From: Neurospora tetrasperma FGSC 2508
Lineage: Eukaryota > Ascomycota > Sordariomycetes > Sordariales > Sordariaceae
Direction: 5' to 3'
DNA length: 64,000 nucleotides
NCBI RefSeq assembly: GCF_000213175.1
Contig: NW_009799102.1
Location: forward strand, 45,370 to 109,369
Shown: positions 1-11,689 of the stretch, in pieces
How the letters are laid out: each line of letters starts with the position of its first letter
Position numbering within the stretch: the stretch's first letter is position 1
Position numbers and translations under genes: made by a program
Notes under the pieces: generated by a model
Seen by the model: the letters and a program-made list of their open reading frames with translations, nothing else
What the model was told of the DNA's origin: nothing
The model's database searches: none

Positions 1-1320
1 TGTTACAGGGTGCTGTTAGCGGATGTTGTGTTTTGTTGGGAAGGATGAGGAAGGTAGGTTCGGAAGGGTGGGACATAAGAGAAGGGTGGAACTAGAAGTA
101 AATAGCGAGGTCGTGGAGATGACACATGGAAGATCAGAGGATGTAAGAATATAGAGGCAAGAAAGGAAAAGGGAGCAAAGACGGAGAGTGAAGAAGAGAA
201 AAGGAGAACATGCCACAGCGCAGACGGGAGCTTTTTGCACCAGCGTGTCGTCAAACACCTTCCTCAGATCAGCAGAGACACTCGTGCTGATTTCACCAAA
301 GTTGTAAACCAAGGGTGCATCAAACAGCGAGAACTTGTGGTCCATCCGGTCGAGATAATCAGTCTATCACAAGTTAGTGATACAGCTACGCCACTGTCGA
401 CAAGTTCAGCAACAACATACCATGCTCTGTAAAGAATCCTTCCAAAACTCGCCCACCAAGAACCACCCCTCACCAAATTCTCCATCAAGCATTTTCACGA
501 ATTTCTTTAGGAAACTCTCACTGAAATGCTTGACGGCATCAAATCTGATTCCCTTGATTGAGACCTCTTTTGCCAACCACCGTCCCCAGTTCAGCACATC
601 GTCCACCACCTCCGGATGACTGTAATCCACATCACACCCCATCAGATAATCATAATTGCCCTTTTCACCATCGACATCCTCAGGACTCTTGGCCCACCCT
701 TGGCTTTGCTCCCCCAAAATCTGGTAGATAGTCCCCGCCTTGCCCGGATCGTCGGCGTTGAAGTCGACACCGGAGAAGTGGTACCAGTGGTATTTCATCG
801 TGCTCTCTTGGTCTCCGCGACCAGGGAAGTCAAAGCCCACCCAGGCGTCGATCTCGTACTCCCCACTTACTCTCACCCTCCGATCGTTGGCATCCACTTC
901 AACAGCCTTGCACCGCTCGCGGTGGTCAGCGCCAAACCGATGGTTGAGGACCGCATCCCAGTAGAGTCCTACGCCGTACTCTTTACCATTCCGGGCCAGC
1001 TCCAGCAGTTGAGCCTTGGTCCCCCACTTGGTGGCCACGGAACCCTTCTGATCGAACTCGCCTAAATCATAGAGGTCATAGATGTCGTAGCCGTTGGACT
1101 GAGGTGAGGTGGCTCTGCAGGAGGGTGGGATCCAAAGGGAAGAGATTCCATGCTGGGAGAGTTGAGGGATCTGAGAAGACAGACGGAGGAAGTGGGCGTG
1201 ATCAGGGGGGGTGTACCATTCGAAGGCCTGGAGGAGGGTGGCGTTTTGGGGGGTAGGCTTCTGTTGCGGTTCCGGAGCTTGAGCCGGGGCTGGGGATGGA
1301 GGTTGGAAGTTGTCACCCAT
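1..1320 (-). CDS. GH13 alpha-amylase, intracellular type (3' part outside window)
   Basis: Hydrolyses alpha-1,4-glucan. The protein has no signal peptide (it starts MGDNFQPPSP, a proline-rich leader), which fits the intracellular fungal/bacterial-type alpha-amylases of subfamily GH13_5 rather than secreted starch-degrading enzymes. Exon 1 is 421-1320. A 57-nt intron (364-420, donor gtatgt, branch ctaac) joins it to exon 2 at 363, which continues as TDYLDRMDHKFSLF, a stretch typical of the family. A second intron probably starts near 225, but its donor (gtctgc) is weak, and a third exon seems to begin near position 12. Conserved regions seen: DAVLNHRF at about residues 122-129, the nucleophile region GIRFDAVKH (Asp261) and the acid/base region FLVGEFWKD (Glu291). 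The third catalytic aspartate should lie beyond the left edge. Family call is strong; the exact exon 2/3 boundary is uncertain. Confidence 0.88.
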
Positions 1321-2417
1321 TTCGAGGTTTTGGGTGGTCGGGTTGAAGATGTGGAAGTTGACAGAGAATGAGAACTTTGGTCTTGAAGTGCTATCGGGTG
1401 GGAATATCTAGGTACTATTGTTGTCTAGGTGCGATGAGACGGAGAACAAAGATAGGTAAGAATGAAGAAGAGGGATCAAAGGACTGGCTGGAGTCGAGGA
1501 TGATGATGATAATTATGATGAAAAAAATATGACCATGAGGCTGAGATGTCAGCAAGAGCCACATGAACTCTTGCCCGACTTCAGGCCTCGACTACCAGAA
1601 CAGTCAAAATCGTGCCATGCAAAGCATCGACGATGGTTCGGTACGCATCATGATTGGTTCAAGAAGCGAAGAGCTGCGCCGGGCGACAGCCGACGGCTGA
1701 AAATGACGAGCGGGCATGCTGATAAGGACCGTTCAGGAGATAGAATTATTCATTTTCATTTAGGTATCGATGGCTCTTTTGGCTTGTTTTTCACAGAGAA
1801 AACCTGAAAAGATGGGGAGAAGATTATTGGTGGGGGTGATGGAGGAAGGAAGAACGACGGGATGGCCGTCGACGAAAGTCCAATGACGCTTGGAGTATGC
1901 GGGGGCACCTCATCCGGCAGGCAGAACTAACAGCGGGTCTTTAGCGCGTCTTCAGCGGGAAAGCTCCAACATCTAACCAATTTGCAAAGTAGATTAGGTA
2001 GGACTTGTCCTCCTGCTTGTCACAAAACGACACACCACTCTCAATAACACCAACTGCCGGTCCCGTCGGTTTGAACCAGCCGCACTTTGTAGGATTACTG
2101 GGTACTTAGTTCTTCGAGTAAGTTCTGTGCCGTGACAGTTGATGTCCGGGTAATTCAGAGATTTCTAAACACCCCCGTTTTGAACAGGATTCAGTACATG
2201 CAACTTGCGATCATGAACCACGGGCATGAAGCTCGACGGCAGTGGAAAAGACCACCTGGAAAGCAGTAATTCGTTTTTGTAACATCTGTAAATATCTAGG
2301 TATAGATTGACGCCAACATTGCAATCCCTATAATCACGTTGATCAATCCATGGATCTGTAAACGCCAGAACACGCTTTGCTGCTAAAACACACACATCAC
2401 CTGCATCATGCCCCATT
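1321..2417. other. Intergenic: amylase promoter and LHS1 3' flank
   Basis: About 1.1 kb between two genes on the minus strand. It must hold the amylase promoter and the LHS1 3' end. A 92-codon plus-strand ORF at 1529-1807 has no recognisable content. I see no other gene or RNA here. Confidence 0.6.
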
Positions 2418-5400
2418 TTAAAGTTCCTCATGCTTGACCGGCTCCTCCTTGCTCTCCTTCTCTCCCTTTTGAGCCTTGGCCTCCTCCTTGGCCTTCTCAT
2501 CCGCCATAACCTTTCTCAACATCTCCTCAATTTCCTCATCACTGACCGTTTCCTTGGCCGGCTTTTCACCCGCCTTGGTGCCCTTTCCATTCTTCTTGCC
2601 GCCCGCCTTACTTCCAGACGCCTTGGCCTTTCCATTCGTCTTTCCGCCCTTGCCCTTCGCCTGCGTCTTCTCAAAGTTCTTTACCCCCTTCATGGCCAAC
2701 GCCATACCCGCCTTATCCAACTTCTCCCTTCTCTCCAAAAGGTCCTTGACGGTCAATACAGGGTCATCAGTGGGTCCCAACTTCTCCTGCTCAGCAATCT
2801 TCGACTTCAGCCAGGTGGAGATGGAAGTATACAAATCCTCAGATTCCTTGAGGTCCTCGAGGGTGTAAAGAGGGGGAACGGGACCAAGTTCCTTCTCCAA
2901 AAACTTCATGGGGTCCTCGCGGGTGGCGGTGGTGGTGGAGGCATCGTCTTCTAGGCCGTCGAAATCGCCGGTAGCGGAAGAAGCCGGGGCTGTGGTAGAG
3001 AAGGAAGAGGTAGCAATCGACGACGAAGCGGAGGCGCTAGCGGAGGCGGAAGCGTGGAAGGCATCGTACGCATCAATCTTTTCCCTGATGTCCTTGACGA
3101 ATTTGTTGGTGTTGTCGAGAGCATCCTGTAGTCCCTTGAGAATTTCAGGCCTCTTCTCCGCTTCCTCTGCCCTCTTAAGGACGGGGTCAACAATGTTTTG
3201 GAGCGCATTAAGCTTGGCCTTGAATTCCTCGCGAGTGGCATCGGCGCCGTCGCCGTAGAGCCAGTCGCTGACATCGTCCTTCTTTTGCTGAAGAGCCTCA
3301 CGCTCGGAAGCGGTGGAGTGCGCAATGAAAGACTCGCGGTCCAAGATGTCGCTGATCTTGTAAGTGTAGGCTTCGAGCTGGTTAAGCGCTTCCTCGCGGA
3401 GTTGGCGGGTGCGGTCGGAGGCGGCGAAAGACTTGAGACGGTCCTTGAGGGCTTGGATGGAGGCCTTGGAAAGGAGAGAGGTGGGGCCAGTGGGGGTGAG
3501 GGTGAAATCAACATTAATCTGAACGAGTTGCTTCTTCTTGGGCTCACTGGGCTTGGTCTCGGCAGAGGCGGATGCAGCGGCCGAAAAAGAGGTGCTAGTA
3601 GATGATTCGGTGGACGCAGAAGCAGAATCCTCTTCGCCCTCAGTCTTGTCCTTCTTGCCAAAACCAAAGAGGTTCTTGACACCGTCGACAAAACCGTCCT
3701 TCTCCGGCTCATCAGCTTCGCACTCAACGGCGGCCTTGGTGACATCAACTTCGCCGTTCTCGCTGAGAAGACGAACGCCAACCTTGAACTTGATATCGGC
3801 CTTTTCGCACTTGTGCTTTTCCACCAACGCCTCCACGGAGGCAGTCAAGTTCTTGGTGGTGAACACCTTGGTGTCAAGTTCGGCACCGTCCACCAACTGG
3901 TAGAAGCTGACGGACAAGTCCTGGACATTGTTGAAGGTGACCTCCTTCGCGGGCGCTCCCAATGGCGAGGTGGCGGTCCACAGACGCTGGTGCTTGGGCT
4001 TTCCCTCGTCATTCTTCCACCTCATTCCGGCGGGGTAATAGGCAATATCGGTGATCTTGATCTCCTTTACCCTAAAGCTGGGTGAAAGCTCAGCAGCGCG
4101 GAAACCAGCACCGAAAACGGCGGCTTCGTCCGAGTTGACGTTGGTGCGGATCTTGTCGGCTCCTCCAAGGAAGCTCTCAAGCTCTTTCTGGACGAAGGGG
4201 GTGCGCGTGGCACCGCCGTGGAGGATAACAGAGTCGAGATCCTTGATTTGCAGACTGGCCATGCTAAGAGCATTTTTCACCGCGGCGCTGACGCGCTGGG
4301 CGTGGGTGGCCGCCATCTCTTCAAACTCGGCGCGAGTGATCTTGTACTTGAAGTCGACATCATCATACAAGCCCTCAAAAGAGGCCTGAGTGTTCTGGTT
4401 GGCGGAGAGGACGTGTCTCAGGCGCTCAGCCTCCTTGGTCAGCTTGGCGATGGTGCGGCCGTGGGATTTGACGGCCTCGAGGGTGACGCCGGCCTTTTTC
4501 GCCGTGGGCGACTCGACGAATTGGCGGATCATGTCGTCAACGATAAGATAGTTGAGGGCGTCACCGCCGAGAGTGCGGTCCCAGCCACTGCCGAGGACAG
4601 AAACCTCCTGGACAGTCTTGTTGAACTTGCCGACATCCTTGACGGTGCGCGACTGCATTGAGAGGACGGTGGCCTTGGTGGAACCGGCGCCCATGTCGAA
4701 GACCAGGTGGTGCTCGGCCTTCGCGCCCTTGTTAACGTTGGGGAACTGGCGGGTGGTAGCATAGTTGAGGCCGACAGCGAGACCGTCAGAGACAAGAGAG
4801 AGGACCTTGAGACCAGCCAATTCGGCAGACAGCTCGACGGCGCGCTTCTCCTCGGTGGTGTAGAAGGGCGGGACGGTGATGACGACGGAGCGCACAGAGC
4901 TACCAGGACCAGCAAGAGACTCGGCATTGGCGCGAACGCTCTGAAGTTCCATGGCCAGCAACTCCTCGACCAGCCAAGCCTCCTCCTCTTCAGTGAAAGC
5001 ACCGGCGCTCTTGAAGGCCGCAGATCCCTTTGCCTTGTGCGCCTCCAATTTCAGGGAAGGGTGCCTCTCGGCGTATTCTCTAACTTGGGCACTGCCAGTG
5101 GGGAGGCCAAGGATGGCCTTGAGGTTCGGGTAAACGTCGCCGGGGAATCGGGGGGCGATGGCCATGGCGTCGGAGCCATACTCGCGCTCGGGATAGGCGC
5201 CCTTCTTGGGGCCATTGGGGGAGGGCTTGAAGGCGACAGCCGAGATCTCTTTACGACGGGAGTCTTTGGTCAGGACGATTTCGAGGGGGATGCCAGGCTT
5301 GACGAGGGCGGCCTTGATGTATTCGGTGCCCAGATCAACGCCCAGAACAGCCGAGACTGCAAAGACATGGGCGGAGAAGAGGAAGATGGCGGAGAGGAAG

Positions 5401-5435
5401 ATCCTCAAGGGTGATAGAGTTGACACCCGCGCCAT
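2418..5435 (-). CDS. lhs1: ER-lumenal Hsp70 chaperone LHS1/GRP170 type
   Basis: Large Hsp70-family chaperone of the ER lumen; in the family it acts as nucleotide exchange factor for BiP/Kar2 and as a holdase in translocation and folding. The ORF is one uninterrupted exon of 1005 residues. It has an N-terminal signal peptide (hydrophobic core about residues 10-28), the ATPase phosphate-1 motif GVDLGTEY (32-39), the phosphate-2 motif FDMGAGSTKATV (about 246-257), and an adenosine motif LHGGATRTPFV near 404. Long low-complexity Ser/Ala stretches follow in the substrate-binding half, then a helical Glu/Lys-rich tail. The C-terminus is HEEL, an HDEL-like ER retrieval signal, which with the signal peptide fixes ER residence. 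Length and architecture match GRP170/Lhs1 and not cytosolic Hsp110. Long antisense ORFs here are codon-bias shadows. Confidence 0.95.
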   Translation of the reverse strand: MARVSTLSPLRIFLSAIFLFSAHVFAVSAVLGVDLGTEYIKAALVKPGIPLEIVLTKDSRRKEISAVAFKPSPNGPKKGAYPEREYGSDAMAIAPRFPGDVYPNLKAILGLPTGSAQVREYAERHPSLKLEAHKAKGSAAFKSAGAFTEEEEAWLVEELLAMELQSVRANAESLAGPGSSVRSVVITVPPFYTTEEKRAVELSAELAGLKVLSLVSDGLAVGLNYATTRQFPNVNKGAKAEHHLVFDMGAGSTKATVLSMQSRTVKDVGKFNKTVQEVSVLGSGWDRTLGGDALNYLIVDDMIRQFVESPTAKKAGVTLEAVKSHGRTIAKLTKEAERLRHVLSANQNTQASFEGLYDDVDFKYKITRAEFEEMAATHAQRVSAAVKNALSMASLQIKDLDSVILHGGATRTPFVQKELESFLGGADKIRTNVNSDEAAVFGAGFRAAELSPSFRVKEIKITDIAYYPAGMRWKNDEGKPKHQRLWTATSPLGAPAKEVTFNNVQDLSVSFYQLVDGAELDTKVFTTKNLTASVEALVEKHKCEKADIKFKVGVRLLSENGEVDVTKAAVECEADEPEKDGFVDGVKNLFGFGKKDKTEGEEDSASASTESSTSTSFSAAASASAETKPSEPKKKQLVQINVDFTLTPTGPTSLLSKASIQALKDRLKSFAASDRTRQLREEALNQLEAYTYKISDILDRESFIAHSTASEREALQQKKDDVSDWLYGDGADATREEFKAKLNALQNIVDPVLKRAEEAEKRPEILKGLQDALDNTNKFVKDIREKIDAYDAFHASASASASASSSIATSSFSTTAPASSATGDFDGLEDDASTTTATREDPMKFLEKELGPVPPLYTLEDLKESEDLYTSISTWLKSKIAEQEKLGPTDDPVLTVKDLLERREKLDKAGMALAMKGVKNFEKTQAKGKGGKTNGKAKASGSKAGGKKNGKGTKAGEKPAKETVSDEEIEEMLRKVMADEKAKEEAKAQKGEKESKEEPVKHEEL

Positions 5436-7715
5436 GGTGGGCGTTTTGTGTGTGTGTTTGCGTTGTGTATGCGGTGGGGGGTTCTCGATCGGTATGGGGT
5501 GTCGAGCGGGTGTGTGGAGGTGTAAAGATGAGAATAAATAAAAGACTCTTCAAGGAGTGGCGGGAACTAAAAGAGGCATTCCGTCTGCAGACAGAACAAC
5601 AAAGTGGCCTCAAGTGGTGAAGATGCTGTGTTGTCTTTCTGGTTGGAATTCGGAGGGGAGCTGCCGTTATGTTGTACGTAGCGGTAGCGGGCAGCGCTGG
5701 CGGCAGGCATACCATGTTTCAGCACTAATTGATACCTGTTCTTATCGAAAGGACAGCTGGAGGTCGGGTATCCACTCATGAAGCTTGGATCTGACCAATG
5801 GGATGCTCTTCTTTGTTGGGTGTTACTGTTACTAGCCTATCATTAGCTACTAAAGTGTTCTGGGCGCCCAGCAACTGCGAAACTTCGAGACAAATCGACT
5901 TTTTGACTTGTCGTTGTGACATTCCCCGATTCCCATGAAGAAGTCAGTTCGCACCAAACATCTGCAATAGTTTCATTCATGCTGCTGTTGTTGTCGTCGA
6001 GCCCTGTTCTAATCTCTCCTTTGATTAGCAGATACGTCCATACGGAGACTTCCGCAAGTCTGATGTCATGTAATAAGAAAAGAGTGTGTCCACATCTGAA
6101 AGGATCCGCTCCGGATGCCAAGCCCGTGTCCGTGTCCGTGTCCATCCGCCGTGCTACCGGCAACAGACCCACTTTCACGGTGCCCGGATTCCAGTGCGGG
6201 ACGGAACTGCCCTAGACTTTGCATTTACTCCAGGTGAGTGACTGTCACACATCTGTGCTTCTTCTATTTTATCTAGGTCCTCTAACCGGGCATTTTGGAC
6301 CGCGAGTAACACTCTCGAAGGAAGGATGTGGCTCCTTCTTCTGTGTTACTACATGTGTGTTTCGAGATGGGACAGTTGGGGGTCACTCCTCTCTTACACC
6401 AGCAATATGAGCTGTACAACAAACTCGTGGGAAGGTTTAGGTGACATCTTTTCTTGTCTGGATGTGATGTCCTGTTGACCACTAGTACACGGAAGTTTTC
6501 GTGGTAGCCGTCTCGTGTCGAACCGAACTTCCACTGAGACTGGCTCACCAATCTGGCTCACACATCACAACACAATGTGTTATGATCTATGGATCGAGAT
6601 TCTTTTTCTACCATGTTGCTGGGCTAGTATCGAGTACAATCACAATGCGCCCAAGAAAGTTCTTCAGCATGTGGTCCGTTAGTGCAATTGGAAGGTCTTT
6701 ATGTTTTGGAGCATATTCGTGAGTAAGGACCGTACCGGCCATTTGGAAACAATGATATATTTCCGCTGATTCTGGTGCGGGCTGCTCCTTTTCTTTTCTT
6801 TTCATTTCCCCCTTTTTTTTTTTTTTTTTTTTTTCCCGTCTCACATGTCGCCTGGGTATTCATTCGATGACTTCCCACCGCTCCTTCCTCCCTTCAGGGT
6901 ATCTTCTGAAAGATCTCCTGCTCCTGCCTTCCTGGTATCTTTTTTTTTTTCTCTTCTTTTCAACCCTGCCGTGTTCGCCATACCCAACCGTTCCTTCAGT
7001 CTTCTTCAGTTGTTCTCCTTCCCGTCATCTTTTTAACTACTACCTTACTAGTTCTAGAGGTGATTAGCCTGCTAACCCCTCCGTAGTAGTTTCCTTGCGT
7101 TCGCACGAAATACCTACCTAGGTACCTGACATCCCATGCTCAGTCCATCTACCATCACTCACCGCTAGGACATGAATAATGTGATGTTTTTCCAATTTTT
7201 TTGTTTCTACCCTGAGAGTACTGGGTGGTGAGATCGAAACTGGTGAGAACCCTGACGGTCCTCTTATCATTGCCCGCAATGTGATCCGATGTATCAAGTC
7301 CAAAGTCGCTCCGCGAAGACCAGATTCCTCCGCTTGAAGAAGGGCGAGCAGACTGGATATCGCCAATTGAATCAAAACTTGGACGAACACGTATTATGTG
7401 TCACTTACAATCCATCGGATATTTTCCATTCTGTGACCGCTTCTGTGACCACTTGGTTCACTTGAACGGCGTTCGTGTACAAGTCGGGTGTAGCTAGAAT
7501 AAAAGGGTAGCTACAGTGGGGGCAGTCACACTCGAGATCTCAATTTCTTACAACTTCCTCTGTCCAGGTCAAGTGGAAAGTGGGAAGAGAATCGTTCCTT
7601 CCATCATCACCCAAAGGGGGTAGTTCCACGAACATTACAAATATTCTTTCCAACTTGAACCTTGTCCAGATCCCGAACTTCGACCTCAACAAACCCCCAA
7701 ATCCACACAGCGAGG
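5436..7715. other. Intergenic: divergent promoter region of LHS1 and aspartic protease
   Basis: A 2.3-kb space between divergent genes. It contains a 22-T tract (6813-6834) next to pyrimidine-rich sequence and an AATAAAAG TATA-like element at about 7498-7505, roughly 210 bases upstream of the protease start codon. Short ORFs are present on both strands but none has recognisable coding content. Confidence 0.55.
6813..6834. repeat. T22 homopolymer tract
   Basis: Twenty-two consecutive T residues on the plus strand within a longer pyrimidine-rich stretch (about 6780-7030). Such poly(dA:dT) tracts commonly exclude nucleosomes in fungal promoters; it lies between two divergent genes. Confidence 0.9.
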
Positions 7716-9478
7716 ATGGAGTTCAGCATCTTTATCTCGGCGCTCGTCTTCCTCGCGGCTCACTCCCTCGCCGCCGTGGTTTCGCCCGGCTTACCTCATT
7801 CTCAACATCATCATTCCCGCCGTGACCCGAAATCAGCGGCATCATTCTCACTTGCGGCTCACTACAACGCTGCCTTCCATTCTGCCCATCATGATCAACC
7901 CTCGAACCATGGTCTCGCATCCTACTACCGTTCCCTCTCTCGGTTGCCCAACATCAACCTTGACTCCATCCCCTTAGGTCTCAAGAGGGTCGTTTCCGGC
8001 AAACCCAAAGGCTCCAGCAGTAGTCTCCCCGCCACCCCCTTCTGGGAAGAGCGCGAGTATCTCACCCCACTCACCGTCGGTACTCCTCCGCAGACGGTTA
8101 TCGTTAATATCGACACCGGTTCCATCAGTTTATGGCTATTGAGCTCAGAGACCTTCATCGCCAACAAGACGCTGCGGGTCTTGTACGATATTGGCAAGTC
8201 GACAACGGCGGAGAAGGTTGTTAATGCTTCTTGGGCTACGCATTATGGTACGTTGCGCCTTTCCTTTTCGATCTTTCCCCGTTCTGGCTCTGAGCCGTGG
8301 ATCTGCTGGGTGATGACTGACACAGCAAACAAATAGAGGATGGAAGCTACGCCGCTGGAAATGTGTACCACGACACCCTCTGCTTGGGCAATGTTGAACT
8401 TCCCAAGGCCGTCATACAAAGTGCTCTCGAAGTTAGCCTCGACCTCGCCTCAGACCTCGCCATTTCCGGCATCATGGGTCTAGCCTACAACATGTCGAGC
8501 GATGTGCACCCCTTGGGCACGGAGACGACCGTCTTGGAGCAAATCTTCGAGCGACTGGACCAGCCTCTAATGACCATCGACCTGCGCACCCACGCCAACG
8601 GGACTTACACCTTCGGATCAAGCCCGGCTTCCATTCCCGCGACAGCTGGGGAAAAGGGAAGAGCACCCTACAAGGGAGAAATCAACTACTACCCCCTCAG
8701 CCCTAGCCCGTACTGGCAAACCACCTACGCCTTCTTCTCCATCGCCAATAGCACCTACCAATCGCCGTGGATGAACGCGGGCGGTCTCGAGGACGCCGAC
8801 ACTGAGCCCTCTACTCGACTCACTCCCACATCCTCGACCTCCCCCCCTACAACTACCCCCACCGACTCCCTGCCAGATCCAAATGTTCCAGCCACGCAGC
8901 CCCTGCTCGCACGTGAAGCTATCATCGACACGGGTACTTCCAACATCATGCTCCCCGACGCCATCGTCAAAAGTTACTACGCCCACGTTCCCGGCGCCGT
9001 GTTCCGCACCGAGTACAACACCTGGACGTTCCCTTGCGATTTGAAGGTTCCTGTTCATACGCGGTCTGGTCCGCCTCCTACTAGTGCTGATTCTAGTGAT
9101 GAAGAGAAGATGAAGCCCGAGCCCGTGCTCCCGGATCTGAAAATTGCCTTTGGCCGCGAAAAGGGTGGTTGGCACGCCACCATTCCCGGAGCGCTGTTCA
9201 ACTATTCTGTGATAGAGGTTAAGGAGGGTCACGGAGGCTCTTCTTCCACTACTGCTGCGCGTCCTGCTTCTTTGGAGAGGTTTGTTGGTGGCGATGGTAG
9301 GGACGACATGGCGGAGAAAGAGGACGACAACGAGCCGAAAATGATCACCACATGCATGGGTGGTATTCAGAACAACATGGACATGGATATCTCTGTTCTT
9401 GGAGACATCTTCCTTAAGGCTGTCTTTGTTGTGCTGGATATGAGAGGACGGGTGGGTTTTGCTGATAAGGAGCTGTAG
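7716..9478 (+). CDS. Secreted pepsin-type aspartic protease (family A1)
   Basis: Predicted extracellular or wall-associated endopeptidase. Exons 7716-8247 and 8337-9478 are separated by an 89-nt intron (donor gtacgt, acceptor aatag) that splits the flap region; the product is 557 residues. I chose the ATG at 7716 because a clean signal peptide (MEFSIFISALVFLAAHSLAA) starts there; the upstream in-frame extension looks like leader. A pro-region (about 25-110) precedes the first catalytic motif NIDTGSISLW (Asp133). The flap is YEDGSYAAGN (Tyr177) and the second catalytic motif is IIDTGTSNIM (Asp375). The first motif reads DTGSIS rather than the usual DTGSS. There is a Thr/Ser/Pro-rich loop (about 332-365) and an acidic loop (about 480-500). 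No C-terminal GPI-type hydrophobic tail is present. Confidence 0.92.
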
Positions 9479-10709
9479 CTCCTCGGTAGCTCAGGTTCCT
9501 TAGGTCTCGGGCATTATGAGAGGCGTTTGTTGCGCTCGAGACAAGGTTTGGTCGTTTGACGGAGTCTTGAGTGTCTAGAGTTGGTATCGCCCCTGGTTCT
9601 TCATGCGATTGACCCCTTTAACATCTTCAGCAAGTAGGTATAAGCCCCTCTTCCAGTGTCCGGGCGTAGTTAGACCGGTAGCATGAATTAATTCCTTCCC
9701 ATTCCAGTTGTTGATTGGTATGGAGCCAGCACCGTGATAGGTATACCTACGAATTTCTGTCAGTGACTGACCTTTTCTCTTAACGTGCGTCTAGAAGCAC
9801 AAGACAGAGGAGACAGGGGCAATATTGCCATTGTCATCCCTTACCGAACCCCTTGCGCATAGCACACACCTAAGGGAGCGGGAATGGTTCCCTTCAAGTT
9901 ACAATCTCTGTTCCGGACATGGTACAATATATCCAACCTACAGATGCAACTGAACTACCGTGAAATCCTAGACAAATGTCGTGTCTCTGTAGTTACAGGA
10001 CATGTGAACCCTCCAAGAGCCATTGCAGTCATCCTTTGTGCTGCTCTCCCTTCTCCAATCCCTTACGTCCCATGCAAATGCCACTTCTCCAAGCGATTTG
10101 GCCAACCATGAACCCTTCATCCAACCGTCCTGCCCCAGGACACCAAATCAGCGAGAACGATCGTTGTTGGCCTCGTGTAGAGGCAAAAGTGCAAGCGAGT
10201 GGATGATTATTAATGTTATGGCGTCCTGGTATCTGGGGGTCGAAAGCCAAAACTCCGTGAACCGGGCCATGGTAATGGTAGAGTCCTTCTTTTGTCGCTT
10301 CCTTGACAGCAGTCCTGGAGTAGGGTCTCCTCAAGACCTGGAATATAGCGAAGCGCAGTCATAGTAGTCGAGAAAGAGTGGACGTCTCCATTTCGTTGGA
10401 AGAAAGGCATTGGATTGGCATTGGCCCGGTCGGCGGCGAAGAAAGTATTAAAATTGTAGTAGTGCTGATATAGCGTGTCGTGGTATTCGTATTTCGCCGT
10501 CTATCATGGATTCGGTTCTCCGGGATTCGCCAACGGCTTCATGGGCTGTCGTGTGACCCTCCCGGTTATTGTCACTCCCCGGCAAATCTCAGTAGATGTC
10601 GTCATCTGTTGTAATGCGCAATTCCGATCCCTCCTCCACCCTCAGTGCTGTCGACAAGGTTGAGGAGACATTGGGGGTATCTCTCGAATTCAAAGTAGTG
10701 TGGAGGTAC
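9479..10709. other. Intergenic: convergent 3' flanks
   Basis: About 1.2 kb between the 3' ends of the protease gene (+) and the three-exon coiled-coil gene (-). I see only short unsupported ORFs; it probably holds the 3' UTRs. Confidence 0.6.
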
Positions 10710-11689
10710 TCAGTGGCCTCGCTCGCGATCACCGTCTGGATTAGGGGCCACAAGGACAAAGTCAGTATAACTGGAGGTCTCGGATACGGTTTGGATGGAT
10801 ATAATGGATGCTGCGTCATCTCCGGAGGAAGCACATGTAGCGACGTGGAAGAATGGCTGTTCAGACGGTCGGAGTGCTCTTGGTGTTCGGGGGCTAGCGG
10901 GCTCGATCGGGGAATCCAATTCACCTTCACTTCCTATCGGGGTAGGCGGCATCGCCCCGGAACCTGGCGCCTGCTGGCTCTGTCTCATGGTCCCTGGCCT
11001 GCTCTTGACGTGTTGGGTCTGGGTGTGGATCTGTGATGGCTGTGCTGAGCTGCCAACAGCAGCTGCTGGGTACTGACTCTTGAGTTTCTCCTCCATCTCA
11101 CGGATACGCGCCTCGAGGGCTTCGAGTTCAGACGTCTTTTTGTCGACTTCTTGCTTTCTGTTGCCACCCAAAAAGGTAGACGGGTTAGCGAATGGGTGCT
11201 AGCAGGGGCTGTAGAAGTATGCGAACCGGGTATCGAGATCGATGTCAATCGTGGCGCTGGCTTTGGCGTTGGCGTTGGCGGAGACTGACCGCTTGTCGAC
11301 CTGGTCGTCGAGGTCGGTGATGTCCTTGTCGATGCGGAAAATGTCCATCAGCTCTTGGGAGAAGTTGCGCGCAATGGTGCTGTCATTTTGTTTGCCATGT
11401 TAGTCCACTGTCATGTTTGGTGCTTCTTTCCATGCTTATCGTCGCGTCATGATACTTAATGCCGGGCTGGTTTATGCAAGGTACCGAGCGGGACGTTTGG
11501 CGTGCTTGCCGTGGTGGGTAGAACATGGAATGACGGGTGGGCACTGTATCGCATAATAAGAAAGGGGATAAGGAATTTGGGAACGCACGATTGCGGGCGA
11601 CGGCCATTGGGCTTCCAGTCGCGGTCAAGCTCTTCGTCGGTCATGTTGTTATGGGTGGTGGTGGTTGTGGTAGCAGTGGTGGAAGACAT
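10710..11689 (-). CDS. Unrecognised small coiled-coil protein, three exons
   Basis: I do not recognise this family. Exons are 11589-11689, 11227-11379 and 10710-11157; introns are 209 nt (donor gtgcgt) and 69 nt (donor gttcgc, branch ctaac). Spliced length is 702 nt, giving 233 residues with phases 2 and 2 joining cleanly to a stop. The N-terminus is Thr-rich, then DEELDRDWKPNGRRP. Exon 2 encodes a charged helical block, ARNFSQELMDIFRIDKDITD (residues 37-56), then an Ala/Asn-rich linker. Exon 3 opens with a heptad-like coiled coil (about 86-112, motif ELEALEARIREMEEKL) followed by a Pro/Ser-rich tail. Reading phase and splice consensus across three exons support a real gene. No signal peptide or membrane segment is seen. 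Confidence 0.7.

Noticed and set aside
1529-1807. A 92-codon plus-strand ORF in the amylase promoter region
   Set aside because: No motif, no splice partner, and located where promoter sequence is expected.
4707-5414. A 235-codon plus-strand ORF opposite LHS1, and a 174-codon one at 2430-2954
   Set aside because: Both lie wholly inside the well-supported LHS1 exon and have no motif; same codon-bias cause.
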